A DNA stretch of 41,224 nucleotides from Anaerolineae bacterium (GTDB taxonomy: Bacteria > Chloroflexota > Anaerolineae > Aggregatilineales > Phototrophicaceae). The position numbers were made by a program, and so were the translations under genes. The notes under the pieces are model-generated. The model searched no databases. It was given only the letters and a program-made list of their open reading frames with translations, and was not told the origin of the DNA. Where the stretch lies: assembly GCA_026645945.1 (NCBI GenBank), contig JAPKMO010000030.1, forward strand, positions 1 to 41,224. Direction: 5' to 3'. Below, one piece after another: positions 15,271-22,318 of this stretch (its first letter is position 1; each line of letters opens with the position of its first letter).

Positions 15271-16467
15271 ATGCCTGACGTATTTATCTCCTATTCACGC
15301 AGTGATAAGGATTTCACCCGGCAGTTGGTGAATGCCCTGGCCGACCGTGACTACGATGTCTGGGTGGATTTCGAGGATATTCCCTTTGGAACAGACTGGT
15401 GGGAGGAGATTCGCAGCGGCATCGAGTCCGCCAACACCATCCTGTTCATCATCAGCCCGGACTCGCTGGAGTCGGAATACTGCGGGTTGGAACTGAACTA
15501 CGCGCTCAAAAACAACAAGCGGCTGGTGCCGGTTCTTTACCGGCAGCCTGCCGGCCAGACGGTTCCGCCGCATATCTCGCACATTCAGTGGCTGGACTTC
15601 AGCGACCCAGCGCGGTTTGAACAGACCGTGATGCAGCTCATGGAAACGCTCCAGACCGACCTGGACGCGCTGCGCCGCCATACCCGGCTGCTGGTGCGCG
15701 CCAGAGAATGGGAGAACAACGGCCACAGCCCCAGCCTGCTGCTGCGCGGCGAGCCGCTGGCGGAGGCCGAAAGCCTGCTTGACAGCCTGCCGCTGACAGA
15801 CTTGCAGCGCCAATACATCGCGGCCAGCCGCCAGGCCGATCTGCGGCGGCAGATGCTCGACCGCTTCGCCTGGTCGTTCGCCGGCGGGCTGCTGGCAATT
15901 GCCTTCTGGGCGTTTTCCACCTTTCGCAGCGACGTGCTTATTACGCCGGTACGCATCATCTATACCATCGCGCTGGGGCAGACGTTCGGGTTGTGTCTGG
16001 GGGTGATGGCCGTGCTGACCGGCGAACTGCCGCAGGGGTTTCAGCGGCGGCTGCCGGAACGCGCGCTGGGGCGGGTGGTGTTGTGCCTGCTGCTGGGCGT
16101 GCTGGCCTGGGGCAGCTACCGCTGGTTTTTAGAAAATCTGGCGGTAACGCCGCAGGACTTCAACACCCTGGCGCTGGGCGGCGCGGGGCTGGCCGCCGGG
16201 TTTATCATCCGGCTGCTGCTGCGCCCGGCGGGATGGCTGGCCGCGCTGCTGACGGCGGTTTTCACCTTTGTGCCGATCATCATCACCTACGACAGCTTTT
16301 TTGCCAACACAGGCGGTTTTGTACCCCTGATCTTTTTCGACCACCGCGACCAGTTGTTTTCGATTGCGATCCCGATGGTCGCGCTGCTGGCGGTCGGCGC
16401 GAATGCGCACGCGCTCTACCGGCAGGCGCGCCAATTTTTCCACCGGATGACCCCACATGAAGGATGA
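15271..16467 (+). CDS. TIR-domain membrane protein (TIR, linker, six membrane segments)
   Basis: 398 residues. Residues 3-125 are a bacterial TIR domain: DVFISYSRSDKDF, then FEDIPFGTDWWEEI, IISPDSLESEYCGLEL and VPVLY. E74 in the SEYCGLE element is at the position of the catalytic glutamate of TIR NADases such as SARM1, so NAD cleavage is possible. Residues 135-195 form the linker (RLLVRAREWENNGHSPSLLLRG, LQRQYIAASR) known from TIR proteins with WD40 or STAND parts. About six hydrophobic segments follow (200-218, 229-250, 267-287, 298-316, 320-340, 362-382). Its stop overlaps a possible ATG of the acyl-CoA dehydrogenase, so it is embedded in the beta-oxidation locus. The target and role are unknown. 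Confidence 0.85.
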   Translation: MPDVFISYSRSDKDFTRQLVNALADRDYDVWVDFEDIPFGTDWWEEIRSGIESANTILFIISPDSLESEYCGLELNYALKNNKRLVPVLYRQPAGQTVPPHISHIQWLDFSDPARFEQTVMQLMETLQTDLDALRRHTRLLVRAREWENNGHSPSLLLRGEPLAEAESLLDSLPLTDLQRQYIAASRQADLRRQMLDRFAWSFAGGLLAIAFWAFSTFRSDVLITPVRIIYTIALGQTFGLCLGVMAVLTGELPQGFQRRLPERALGRVVLCLLLGVLAWGSYRWFLENLAVTPQDFNTLALGGAGLAAGFIIRLLLRPAGWLAALLTAVFTFVPIIITYDSFFANTGGFVPLIFFDHRDQLFSIAIPMVALLAVGANAHALYRQARQFFHRMTPHEG

Positions 16468-16475
16468 GGAAGGAT

Positions 16476-17573
16476 ATGGTTTCATTCACCCCTACCGAAG
16501 AACAACAACTGCTGCTTGACACAATCCGCCGGTACGCCGTCAACGACGTGCGGGCAGCGGCGCATGAGGCCGATGAATCCGGCCAGATTCCGCCGGAACT
16601 AACCCGCACCGGCTGGCAGATCGGCCTCGTGCCGTCGGCCATCCCGGAGGAACTAGGCGGCTTTGGCGAAATGAGCGCCCTCACCGGCGTGCTGGCCGCC
16701 GAAGAGCTGGCCTTTGGCGATTTGGCCGTCGCTTTGCAGGTTTTGTCCCCGGCGCTGCTGGCTTACCCGGTTTCGCTGTACGGCACGGCGGAACAGCGCG
16801 AAAATCTGCTGCCGGCCTTCCTGGAAGAGCAGTTCATTCCGGCGACGGCGGCGCTGCTCGAACCCGGCATCAGCTTCGACCCCTTCGATTTGCAAACGGT
16901 CGCTGCGGCGGATAACGGCAAAATCTGCTTGAACGGCAGCAAAGCCTACGTGCCGCTGGCCGAAGATGCCCGGATGATGCTGGTTTATGCCCGTAATGCC
17001 GAGTCCGGGGACGTGGACGCTTACATCGTGGAAAAGGGCGCTGCCGGCGTGCAGATCGAAAAACGCGAGCAGTTGATGGGCCTGCGCGCCCTGCCGACCT
17101 ACCGCGTCCACTTCGTCAATGTGGAAATCGAGGCGGCGGCGCGGCTGGGCGGCGCGGTCGGCAGCGATTTTAACGTGCTGCTCAACCGCAGCCAGGTGGC
17201 GCTGGCGGCGCTGGCCGTCGGCGTGGCGCGGGCGGCGTTCGAGTACGCACGCGATTATGCCAAACAGCGCGTGCAGTTCGGCAAACCCATCGCCCAGAAC
17301 CAGTCCATCGCCTTTATGTTGGCGGAGATGGCGATTGAGATTGACTCGGCGCGGCTGCTGGCGTGGGAAGCCGCCTGGAAGCTCGACCGGGGCGAGGACG
17401 CCACCCGCGAAGCCTACCTTGCTAAACAATATGCCGACAAAATGGTGCTGCAAGTGGCCGACAACGGCGTGCAAATCCTGGGCGGTTACGGCTTCATCCG
17501 CGAATACCCGGTGGAACGCTGGCTGCGGAACGGGCGCGGTTTCCCTACCTTTACCGGCATGGCGATTGTGTAG
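16476..17573 (+). CDS. Acyl-CoA dehydrogenase-family subunit with degenerate active site
   Basis: 365 residues from the ATG at 16476, which has AGGAAGG at close spacing; an ATG four codons earlier overlaps the TIR stop but lacks a site. The fold features are there: RVQFGKPI, QILGGYGFIREYPVERWLRN. Yet key positions are off. The FAD loop, normally TEPxAGSD, reads LEPGISFD (129-136). The base Glu of the IYEGT motif aligns with Thr (T360, TFTGMAIV), and the alternative Glu used by isovaleryl-CoA dehydrogenase aligns with N237. It therefore may not work alone. The next gene, a second dehydrogenase with an intact site, is a natural partner, as in the two-gene ChsE-type heterotetramers of mycobacteria. 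That partnership is inferred. Confidence 0.85.
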   Translation: MVSFTPTEEQQLLLDTIRRYAVNDVRAAAHEADESGQIPPELTRTGWQIGLVPSAIPEELGGFGEMSALTGVLAAEELAFGDLAVALQVLSPALLAYPVSLYGTAEQRENLLPAFLEEQFIPATAALLEPGISFDPFDLQTVAAADNGKICLNGSKAYVPLAEDARMMLVYARNAESGDVDAYIVEKGAAGVQIEKREQLMGLRALPTYRVHFVNVEIEAAARLGGAVGSDFNVLLNRSQVALAALAVGVARAAFEYARDYAKQRVQFGKPIAQNQSIAFMLAEMAIEIDSARLLAWEAAWKLDRGEDATREAYLAKQYADKMVLQVADNGVQILGGYGFIREYPVERWLRNGRGFPTFTGMAIV

Positions 17574-17600
17574 TCTCCAGTCAATAGCCCACAGTCTTTT

Positions 17601-17691
17601 ACTTTTGGCTAGAGACTAACGACTAGAGACTAACGACTAGAGACTAATGACTAGAGACTAACGACTAGAGACTAATGACTAGAGACTAATG
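17601..17691 (+). repeat. Thirteen ACTNNNN heptads upstream of the second acyl-CoA dehydrogenase
   Basis: Strict period 7 from 17601 to 17691. The first two units are ACTTTTG and GCTAGAG; the next eleven alternate ACTAGAG with ACTAACG or ACTAATG. Because each of those units holds TAA or TAG and 7 is not a multiple of 3, stops occur in all three forward frames; TAG recurs similarly on the other strand. The run ends 34 bases before the ATG at 17726. Confidence 0.9.
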
Positions 17692-17725
17692 ACCTGTATA
17701 GAAATGAGTTGAGCGAGCGACACTT

Positions 17726-19000
17726 ATGGCAATCAGCTTTGAAATCCCCGAATTTGTGCAGCAGATGGCGCAGATGGCCGGTTTTATGGCGCAGACTTAT
17801 ATGCGCCCCTATGCGCGCCAGCTTGACGAAAACGAACACGAACGCCCGAAAGCATTTGTCGAGGCCATGTGGCCGATTTTGCGCGACCAGCAGAAGGCCA
17901 CGCTCGAAAAACTAACCGCGCCGCCGGCCAACGGCGGGGACAAAGGCGGCGAGCCGAAGAAAAAACGCCCCGGCACGCGCAACCTGCAATTAATGTTGAT
18001 GATCGAACAGTTGGCCTGGGGGGACGCCGGCGTTTACCTGTGCCTGCCGAGCGCCGGCCTGGGCGGTTTCGCCATCGAAGCGGTCGGCACGACCGAACAG
18101 AAGCTCCGCCTGCTGACGCGCTTCGCCGAAGGCGACCAGCCGGTCTGGGGCGCGATGGCGATCACCGAGCCGGGCGCGGGGTCGGATAACTCGTCCATCG
18201 CCACGACGGCGGTTTTCGACGAGGAGCATAACCAGTGGGTCATCAACGGCGAAAAAATCTTCATCACCAGCGGCAAACTGGCACTGGAAGAATCCAACGG
18301 CCTGGTGATCGTATGGGCGACGGTGAACAAGGCTGCCGGGCGCGCGGGCATCAAACCCTTTGTAGTGGAAGCCGGCACGCCGGGCGTGAGCATCGGCAAG
18401 GTGGAGATCAAACACGGCATCCGCGCCAGCGACACGGTTTCGATCGTGTTCAACGACGCGCGCATCCCGGCGGATAACATCCTGGGCAGCCCGGAAGTGC
18501 AGGCCAGCAGCGAGGACAAGGGTTTTAAAGGCGCGATGGCGACCTTCGACGCCAGCCGCCCGATTGTGGCCGCCAGCGCCCTGGGCGTGGGGCGCGCCGC
18601 GCTGGAGTTCGTTAAAGAAAAACTGGCCGAAAACGGCGTCGAAATCCCCTACACCCTGCCGTACCACAAGCTGACTGCCGTCCAGCGCGACGTTCTGGAG
18701 ATGGAAGCCCAGTGGAAAGCGGCCTACCTGCTGACGCTGCGTTCGATTGCTATGCTGGATGAAGGGCTGCACAACAGCCTGGAAGCCTCGATGGCGAAGG
18801 TGAAAGCCGCCAAAGCCTGCGCCTGGATCGCGCAGAAGGCCGTTGAGATGCTGGGCATGATGGGTTACAGCCGCGAATGGCTGGTCGAAAAGTGGATGCG
18901 CGATTCCAAGATCGCGGAAATCTACGAAGGCACGAACCAGATCAACACGCTGATCGTGGCACGCCGCGTGCTGGATTACTCACGGCGGGAACTGGCGTAA
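17726..19000 (+). CDS. Acyl-CoA dehydrogenase, catalytically complete
   Basis: 424 residues. Acyl-CoA dehydrogenases place a trans double bond between C2 and C3 of acyl-CoA and pass electrons to ETF. The FAD motif AMAITEPGAGSDNSS, the INGEKIFITSG strand, SRPIVAASALGVGRAALEF and the C-terminal KIAEIYEGTNQIN are all present; E401 is the expected catalytic base. The N-terminal helical domain has a Lys/Gly/Pro-rich insert (ANGGDKGGEPKKKRPG, about 72-87) not usual in the family. Chain-length preference cannot be read. It stands 152 bases after the degenerate homologue; the gap is largely filled by ACTNNNN heptads. Confidence 0.92.
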   Translation: MAISFEIPEFVQQMAQMAGFMAQTYMRPYARQLDENEHERPKAFVEAMWPILRDQQKATLEKLTAPPANGGDKGGEPKKKRPGTRNLQLMLMIEQLAWGDAGVYLCLPSAGLGGFAIEAVGTTEQKLRLLTRFAEGDQPVWGAMAITEPGAGSDNSSIATTAVFDEEHNQWVINGEKIFITSGKLALEESNGLVIVWATVNKAAGRAGIKPFVVEAGTPGVSIGKVEIKHGIRASDTVSIVFNDARIPADNILGSPEVQASSEDKGFKGAMATFDASRPIVAASALGVGRAALEFVKEKLAENGVEIPYTLPYHKLTAVQRDVLEMEAQWKAAYLLTLRSIAMLDEGLHNSLEASMAKVKAAKACAWIAQKAVEMLGMMGYSREWLVEKWMRDSKIAEIYEGTNQINTLIVARRVLDYSRRELA

Positions 19001-19027
19001 CGGGCGATGAAAATGCCATGAAAGCAT

Positions 19028-19102
19028 AACGCAAAGGCGCAGGGGAGCGAAGGCGCAAAGCAGAAAGTCCTCTGTGTCTTTGCTCCTTCGCCTCTTTGCG
19101 TT
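19028..19102. repeat. Nested imperfect inverted repeat with CGCAAAG arms
   Basis: Outer arms AACGCAAAG (19028-19036) and CTTTGCGTT (19094-19102) are perfect. Inner arms GCGAAGGCGCAAAG (19047-19060) and CTTTGCTCCTTCGC (19078-19091) pair with one mismatch. It sits between the dehydrogenase and the fadN-like gene and shares its core with 13458-13505. It could act as a terminator or attenuator, but no T-run follows. Confidence 0.65.
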
Positions 19103-19156
19103 GAACGATTTTCATTGGTTAACCGGCATCTGGAACTAATTTTTTGAGGAGACAAA

Positions 19157-21628
19157 ATGGCCTATCACATTCGCAAAGCAGCCGTCATCGGCTCCGGCAC
19201 GATGGGCGGCGGTATCGCCACCCTGCTGGCGGCGGTGGGCATTGATACCGTTGTGCTGGATATTCCGGCCAAAGGCACGCAGCCGGGCGACCCGCCCGCT
19301 AAACGAAATGCCCTGGTTAACGACAACCTGAAAAAGCTGATCGGCGCGCGCCCGCCGCAGGTATTCGTCGCCTCCGACATGGAACGCATCCAGACCGGCA
19401 ACCTGGATGACAACCTGGATATGGTGAGCGACGCCGACTGGATTATCGAAGTGGTGGTCGAACGGCTGGACGTGAAACGCAGCCTGATGGCGAAGCTGGT
19501 CGAAGTCGCCCGCCCGGACGCTATCATCACCACCAATACGTCCGGCATCCCGATTCAGGCCATCGCCGAAGGGATGGGCGAGGGCTTTAGCCGCCGGTTT
19601 ATGGGAACGCACTTTTTTAACCCACCGCGCCACCTGCACCTGCTGGAAGTCATCCCCCACCCAAACACCGACCCGGAACTGGTGCAGTACATGGTGGACT
19701 TCGGCACGCGGACGCTCGGCAAGGGCGTGGTGATCTGCAAGGACAAACCCAACTTCATCGGCAACCGTTTTATGAGCATGTCCGGTATGCAGGTGATGAA
19801 CTACGCGCTGGACCACGGCTTCACAGTCGAGGAGGTGGACAGCCTGACCGGGCCGCTGATCGGGCATCCCAAAACGGCCACCTTCCGGCTGAACGATCTG
19901 GTTGGCTTCGATGTGGCAGTGCATGTCGCCCGCAACCTGTACGAGGCCATCCCCGACGACCCGGCCCGCGAGGTGCTTAACCACCCCAAAGCAGCAGCCC
20001 TCAGTCAAAAACTGCTGGATAACAACTGGCTGGGCAACAAAACCGGCCAGGGTTTTTACAAGATGGTGAAAGGCGAAAGCGGCGAGAAAGAATTTTGGGC
20101 GCTGAACCTCGAAACATTGGACTACGAACCGCCGCAGAATCCTCGTTTTGAAAGCGTCGGCAAACACCGCAAGGTCGAGCCGCTGGGCGAGCGGATTCGC
20201 CTGCTCATCAACGAGCAAGATCGCGCCGCCAAGCTGCTGTGGCATCTGCACGCTTTTTACCTGGCCTATGCTTCGAACCGTGTGCCGGAAATCACCGATA
20301 CGATTTTGAACATTGATAACGCTCAAAAGTGGGGCTTCGGCCACGAGATGGGGCCGTTTGAAATCTGGGACGCCATCGGTGTGGCGGAGACGATTCCGCA
20401 GTTCGAGGCGGCGGGCTACCCGGTGGCGGACTGGGTGAAACACATGGTCGCCAAAGGCAGCCGGACGTTTTACCTGTATGACGAGGACGGCCTGAAAACC
20501 GCCTATTACAGCCCGCAGGATAACGACTATGTGCCAATGCCGGTTGACCCGCGCGCCATCAGCGTTAAACAACTGCGCGCCAAAAAAGTGCCGGTAGCGG
20601 TCAGCCCGCAGGCCGGTTTACCGGAAAACGTGCTGGAACAGTGGCGGCGCGAGCCGTTGGGCGTGGTCGCCAGCAACGACAGCGCCAGCGTGCTGGATAT
20701 GGGCGACGGCGTGGCGCTGCTGGAACTGCACAGCCAGGCCAACGCGATTGATCTGGATTTGATCGAAATGGCCTGGCAGGCGCTGGACATCCTCGACCGC
20801 GATTTTGACGCGCTGGTGGTCGGCCACGACGGCGAACGTTTTAACATCGGCGCGAACGTGTTTATGGTGGTGATGGCCGTGCAGAGCGGCCAGATGCAGC
20901 AGCTTGAGGGCATGATTCGCCGCCTGCAAGACCTGACCCAGGCCATGCGCTACCACCACAAGCCGGTTGTAACCGCGCCGTTTAATATGGCGCTGGGCGG
21001 CGGCACGGAACTGCTGATGTCCGGCACAAAAATCGTCGCCCATGCCGAACTGTACGCTGGGCTGGTCGAGTTCGGCGTCGGACTCATCCCGGCGGGCGGC
21101 GGCTGCAAGGAAATGCTGCGCCGCGTGGTCGGCCCGGTGATGGCCGCCTCGCCTAACGCCGACGTGCTGCCGCACCTGCAAAAAGCCTTTGAAGCAATAG
21201 CGACCGCCAAAGTCAGCACCAGCGCGATGGAAGCGCGCGAGATCGGCTTCCTGGCGGCAGACGATAAAATCGTGATGAACCGCGCTCACCTGTTGGGGGA
21301 GGCTAAACGAGCTGCGCGCCAGCTGGCCGACGATTATACGCCGAAACGCCCCGGCAAAGTGTGGGCCGCCGGGCGCGATGCCTACGCCGCGCTGCTGCTG
21401 GGCATCGAAGGCTTCCGCGAGAGCGGCTTCGCCACCGACTACGATGCTTTCATCGCCCGCAAGCTGGCCTACGTGTTAACCGGCGGCGCGATCAGCGAGC
21501 CGGGATGGGTGGACGAGCAGGTGATTTTGAACCTGGAGCGCGAAGCCTTCATGAGTCTCGTCACCGAACCCAAGACGCAGGAGCGCATCGCTTACATGCT
21601 GCAAAACAACAAGCCGCTGCGGAATTAG
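19157..21628 (+). CDS. fadN: 3-hydroxyacyl-CoA dehydrogenase / enoyl-CoA hydratase fusion
   Basis: 823 residues, AGGAG 7 bases before the ATG. The order is dehydrogenase first, hydratase last, as in Bacillus FadN and opposite to E. coli FadB. The NAD loop GSGTMGGGIA lies at 12-21; the first dehydrogenase domain runs to about 190, with GTHFFNPPRHLHLLEV and KDKPNFIGNRF. Helical C-domains follow to about 470, and a crotonase domain from about 515 to 720. The crotonase part keeps both glutamates: GGGTELLMSG and LVEFGVGLIPAGGG. The protein hydrates enoyl-CoA and oxidises the product to 3-ketoacyl-CoA, feeding the thiolase downstream. This is the core enzyme of the locus. Confidence 0.93.
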   Translation: MAYHIRKAAVIGSGTMGGGIATLLAAVGIDTVVLDIPAKGTQPGDPPAKRNALVNDNLKKLIGARPPQVFVASDMERIQTGNLDDNLDMVSDADWIIEVVVERLDVKRSLMAKLVEVARPDAIITTNTSGIPIQAIAEGMGEGFSRRFMGTHFFNPPRHLHLLEVIPHPNTDPELVQYMVDFGTRTLGKGVVICKDKPNFIGNRFMSMSGMQVMNYALDHGFTVEEVDSLTGPLIGHPKTATFRLNDLVGFDVAVHVARNLYEAIPDDPAREVLNHPKAAALSQKLLDNNWLGNKTGQGFYKMVKGESGEKEFWALNLETLDYEPPQNPRFESVGKHRKVEPLGERIRLLINEQDRAAKLLWHLHAFYLAYASNRVPEITDTILNIDNAQKWGFGHEMGPFEIWDAIGVAETIPQFEAAGYPVADWVKHMVAKGSRTFYLYDEDGLKTAYYSPQDNDYVPMPVDPRAISVKQLRAKKVPVAVSPQAGLPENVLEQWRREPLGVVASNDSASVLDMGDGVALLELHSQANAIDLDLIEMAWQALDILDRDFDALVVGHDGERFNIGANVFMVVMAVQSGQMQQLEGMIRRLQDLTQAMRYHHKPVVTAPFNMALGGGTELLMSGTKIVAHAELYAGLVEFGVGLIPAGGGCKEMLRRVVGPVMAASPNADVLPHLQKAFEAIATAKVSTSAMEAREIGFLAADDKIVMNRAHLLGEAKRAARQLADDYTPKRPGKVWAAGRDAYAALLLGIEGFRESGFATDYDAFIARKLAYVLTGGAISEPGWVDEQVILNLEREAFMSLVTEPKTQERIAYMLQNNKPLRN

Positions 21629-21686
21629 GGACGAGAGCGTAACCGGCTATAATAAACAGAAGAACGGATGGATAACGGAGGGCGTC

Positions 21687-22253
21687 ATGGCGATTGAGCA
21701 GCAACGCCTGTACACAGTTGAGGAATTCGAGATGATTGCCGAAACGCCGCAAAATCGGGATCGGCTGCTGGAACTCGTCAACGGGGAGATCATTGAAAAA
21801 GTGCCTACACAGGAACATGGACTGTACGCGGGCAATATCTTCGGCCCGCTGTGGAACTACGCGCAGGCACACGGTGGCCGGGTCGTGATGGAGGTTCGGT
21901 ATCGTTCCCCCAAAGACCGGCATAACACGCGCATCCCTGATGTCTCCTATACAGTCGGTGATGAAGAACTCGTCACGAAGGGCAGCGTACCCCAGATGCC
22001 TGCTTTGGCCGTCGAGATCAAATCGCCGGATGATGCCCTCAAAAAGATGCGTGAAAAAGCGCGCTATTACGTCGAAAACGGCACTCAATTGGTGTGGCTG
22101 GTCATTCCTGAGCGGCGCATTGTTGAGGTCTACACGCCAGACGACGAGCAGATTCTTGATGAAAATGATGCGCTCGATGGCTTGAATGTACTGCCGGGTT
22201 TCAACCTGCCCATTCGTGAGGTATTTAAGGACACCGGAAAACAGCACCTATGA
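21687..22253 (+). CDS. Uma2-family (DUF820) PD-(D/E)XK nuclease-like protein
   Basis: 188 residues with the Uma2 signature: YTVEEFEMI and LLELVNGEII at the N-terminus, RIPDVSYTV in the middle, then PALAVEIKSPDD, KKMREKARYYVENGTQLVWLV and a YTPDDEQIL-like strand. The Asp of PDV and the Glu-x-Lys of VEIKS make a PD-(D/E)XK-type site. The family is very abundant in cyanobacteria and Chloroflexota, often in many copies, and its cellular role is unsettled. A TATAAT (21648-21653) and GGAGGG precede the ATG, so it may have its own promoter inside the beta-oxidation locus. A hairpin follows its stop. Confidence 0.85.
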   Translation: MAIEQQRLYTVEEFEMIAETPQNRDRLLELVNGEIIEKVPTQEHGLYAGNIFGPLWNYAQAHGGRVVMEVRYRSPKDRHNTRIPDVSYTVGDEELVTKGSVPQMPALAVEIKSPDDALKKMREKARYYVENGTQLVWLVIPERRIVEVYTPDDEQILDENDALDGLNVLPGFNLPIREVFKDTGKQHL

Positions 22254-22255
22254 GG

Positions 22256-22273
22256 GACACAGGAGACTGTGTC
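22256..22273 (+). terminator. Short hairpin after the Uma2 gene
   Basis: GACACAG (22256-22262), loop GAGA, CTGTGTC (22267-22273), a perfect 7-bp stem three bases after the stop codon. No T-run follows; the heptads of the thiolase leader begin four bases later. Confidence 0.4.
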
Positions 22274-22276
22274 TCT

Positions 22277-22318
22277 GCTGATAACTGAAAACTGTTGACT
22301 GACGACTGGAGACTGATT
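22277..22318 (+). repeat. ACTNNNN heptads forming the thiolase leader
   Basis: Six units from 22277; the first is GCTGATA and the next five start with ACT at 22284, 22291, 22298, 22305 and 22312. The last unit, ACTGATT, is followed at once by the ATG at 22319. The unit ACTGGAG (22305-22311) contains GGAG at a 7-base spacing, which is the Shine-Dalgarno of the gene. Confidence 0.85.

Noticed and set aside
17601..17691. CRISPR array or minisatellite coding region
   Set aside because: Seven-base units without spacers, stops in every forward frame.
19136..20572. Leftward 478-residue frame antisense to the fadN-like gene
   Set aside because: His/Arg/Val-rich composition with no family pattern; it is the shadow of a clear coding strand in high-GC DNA.
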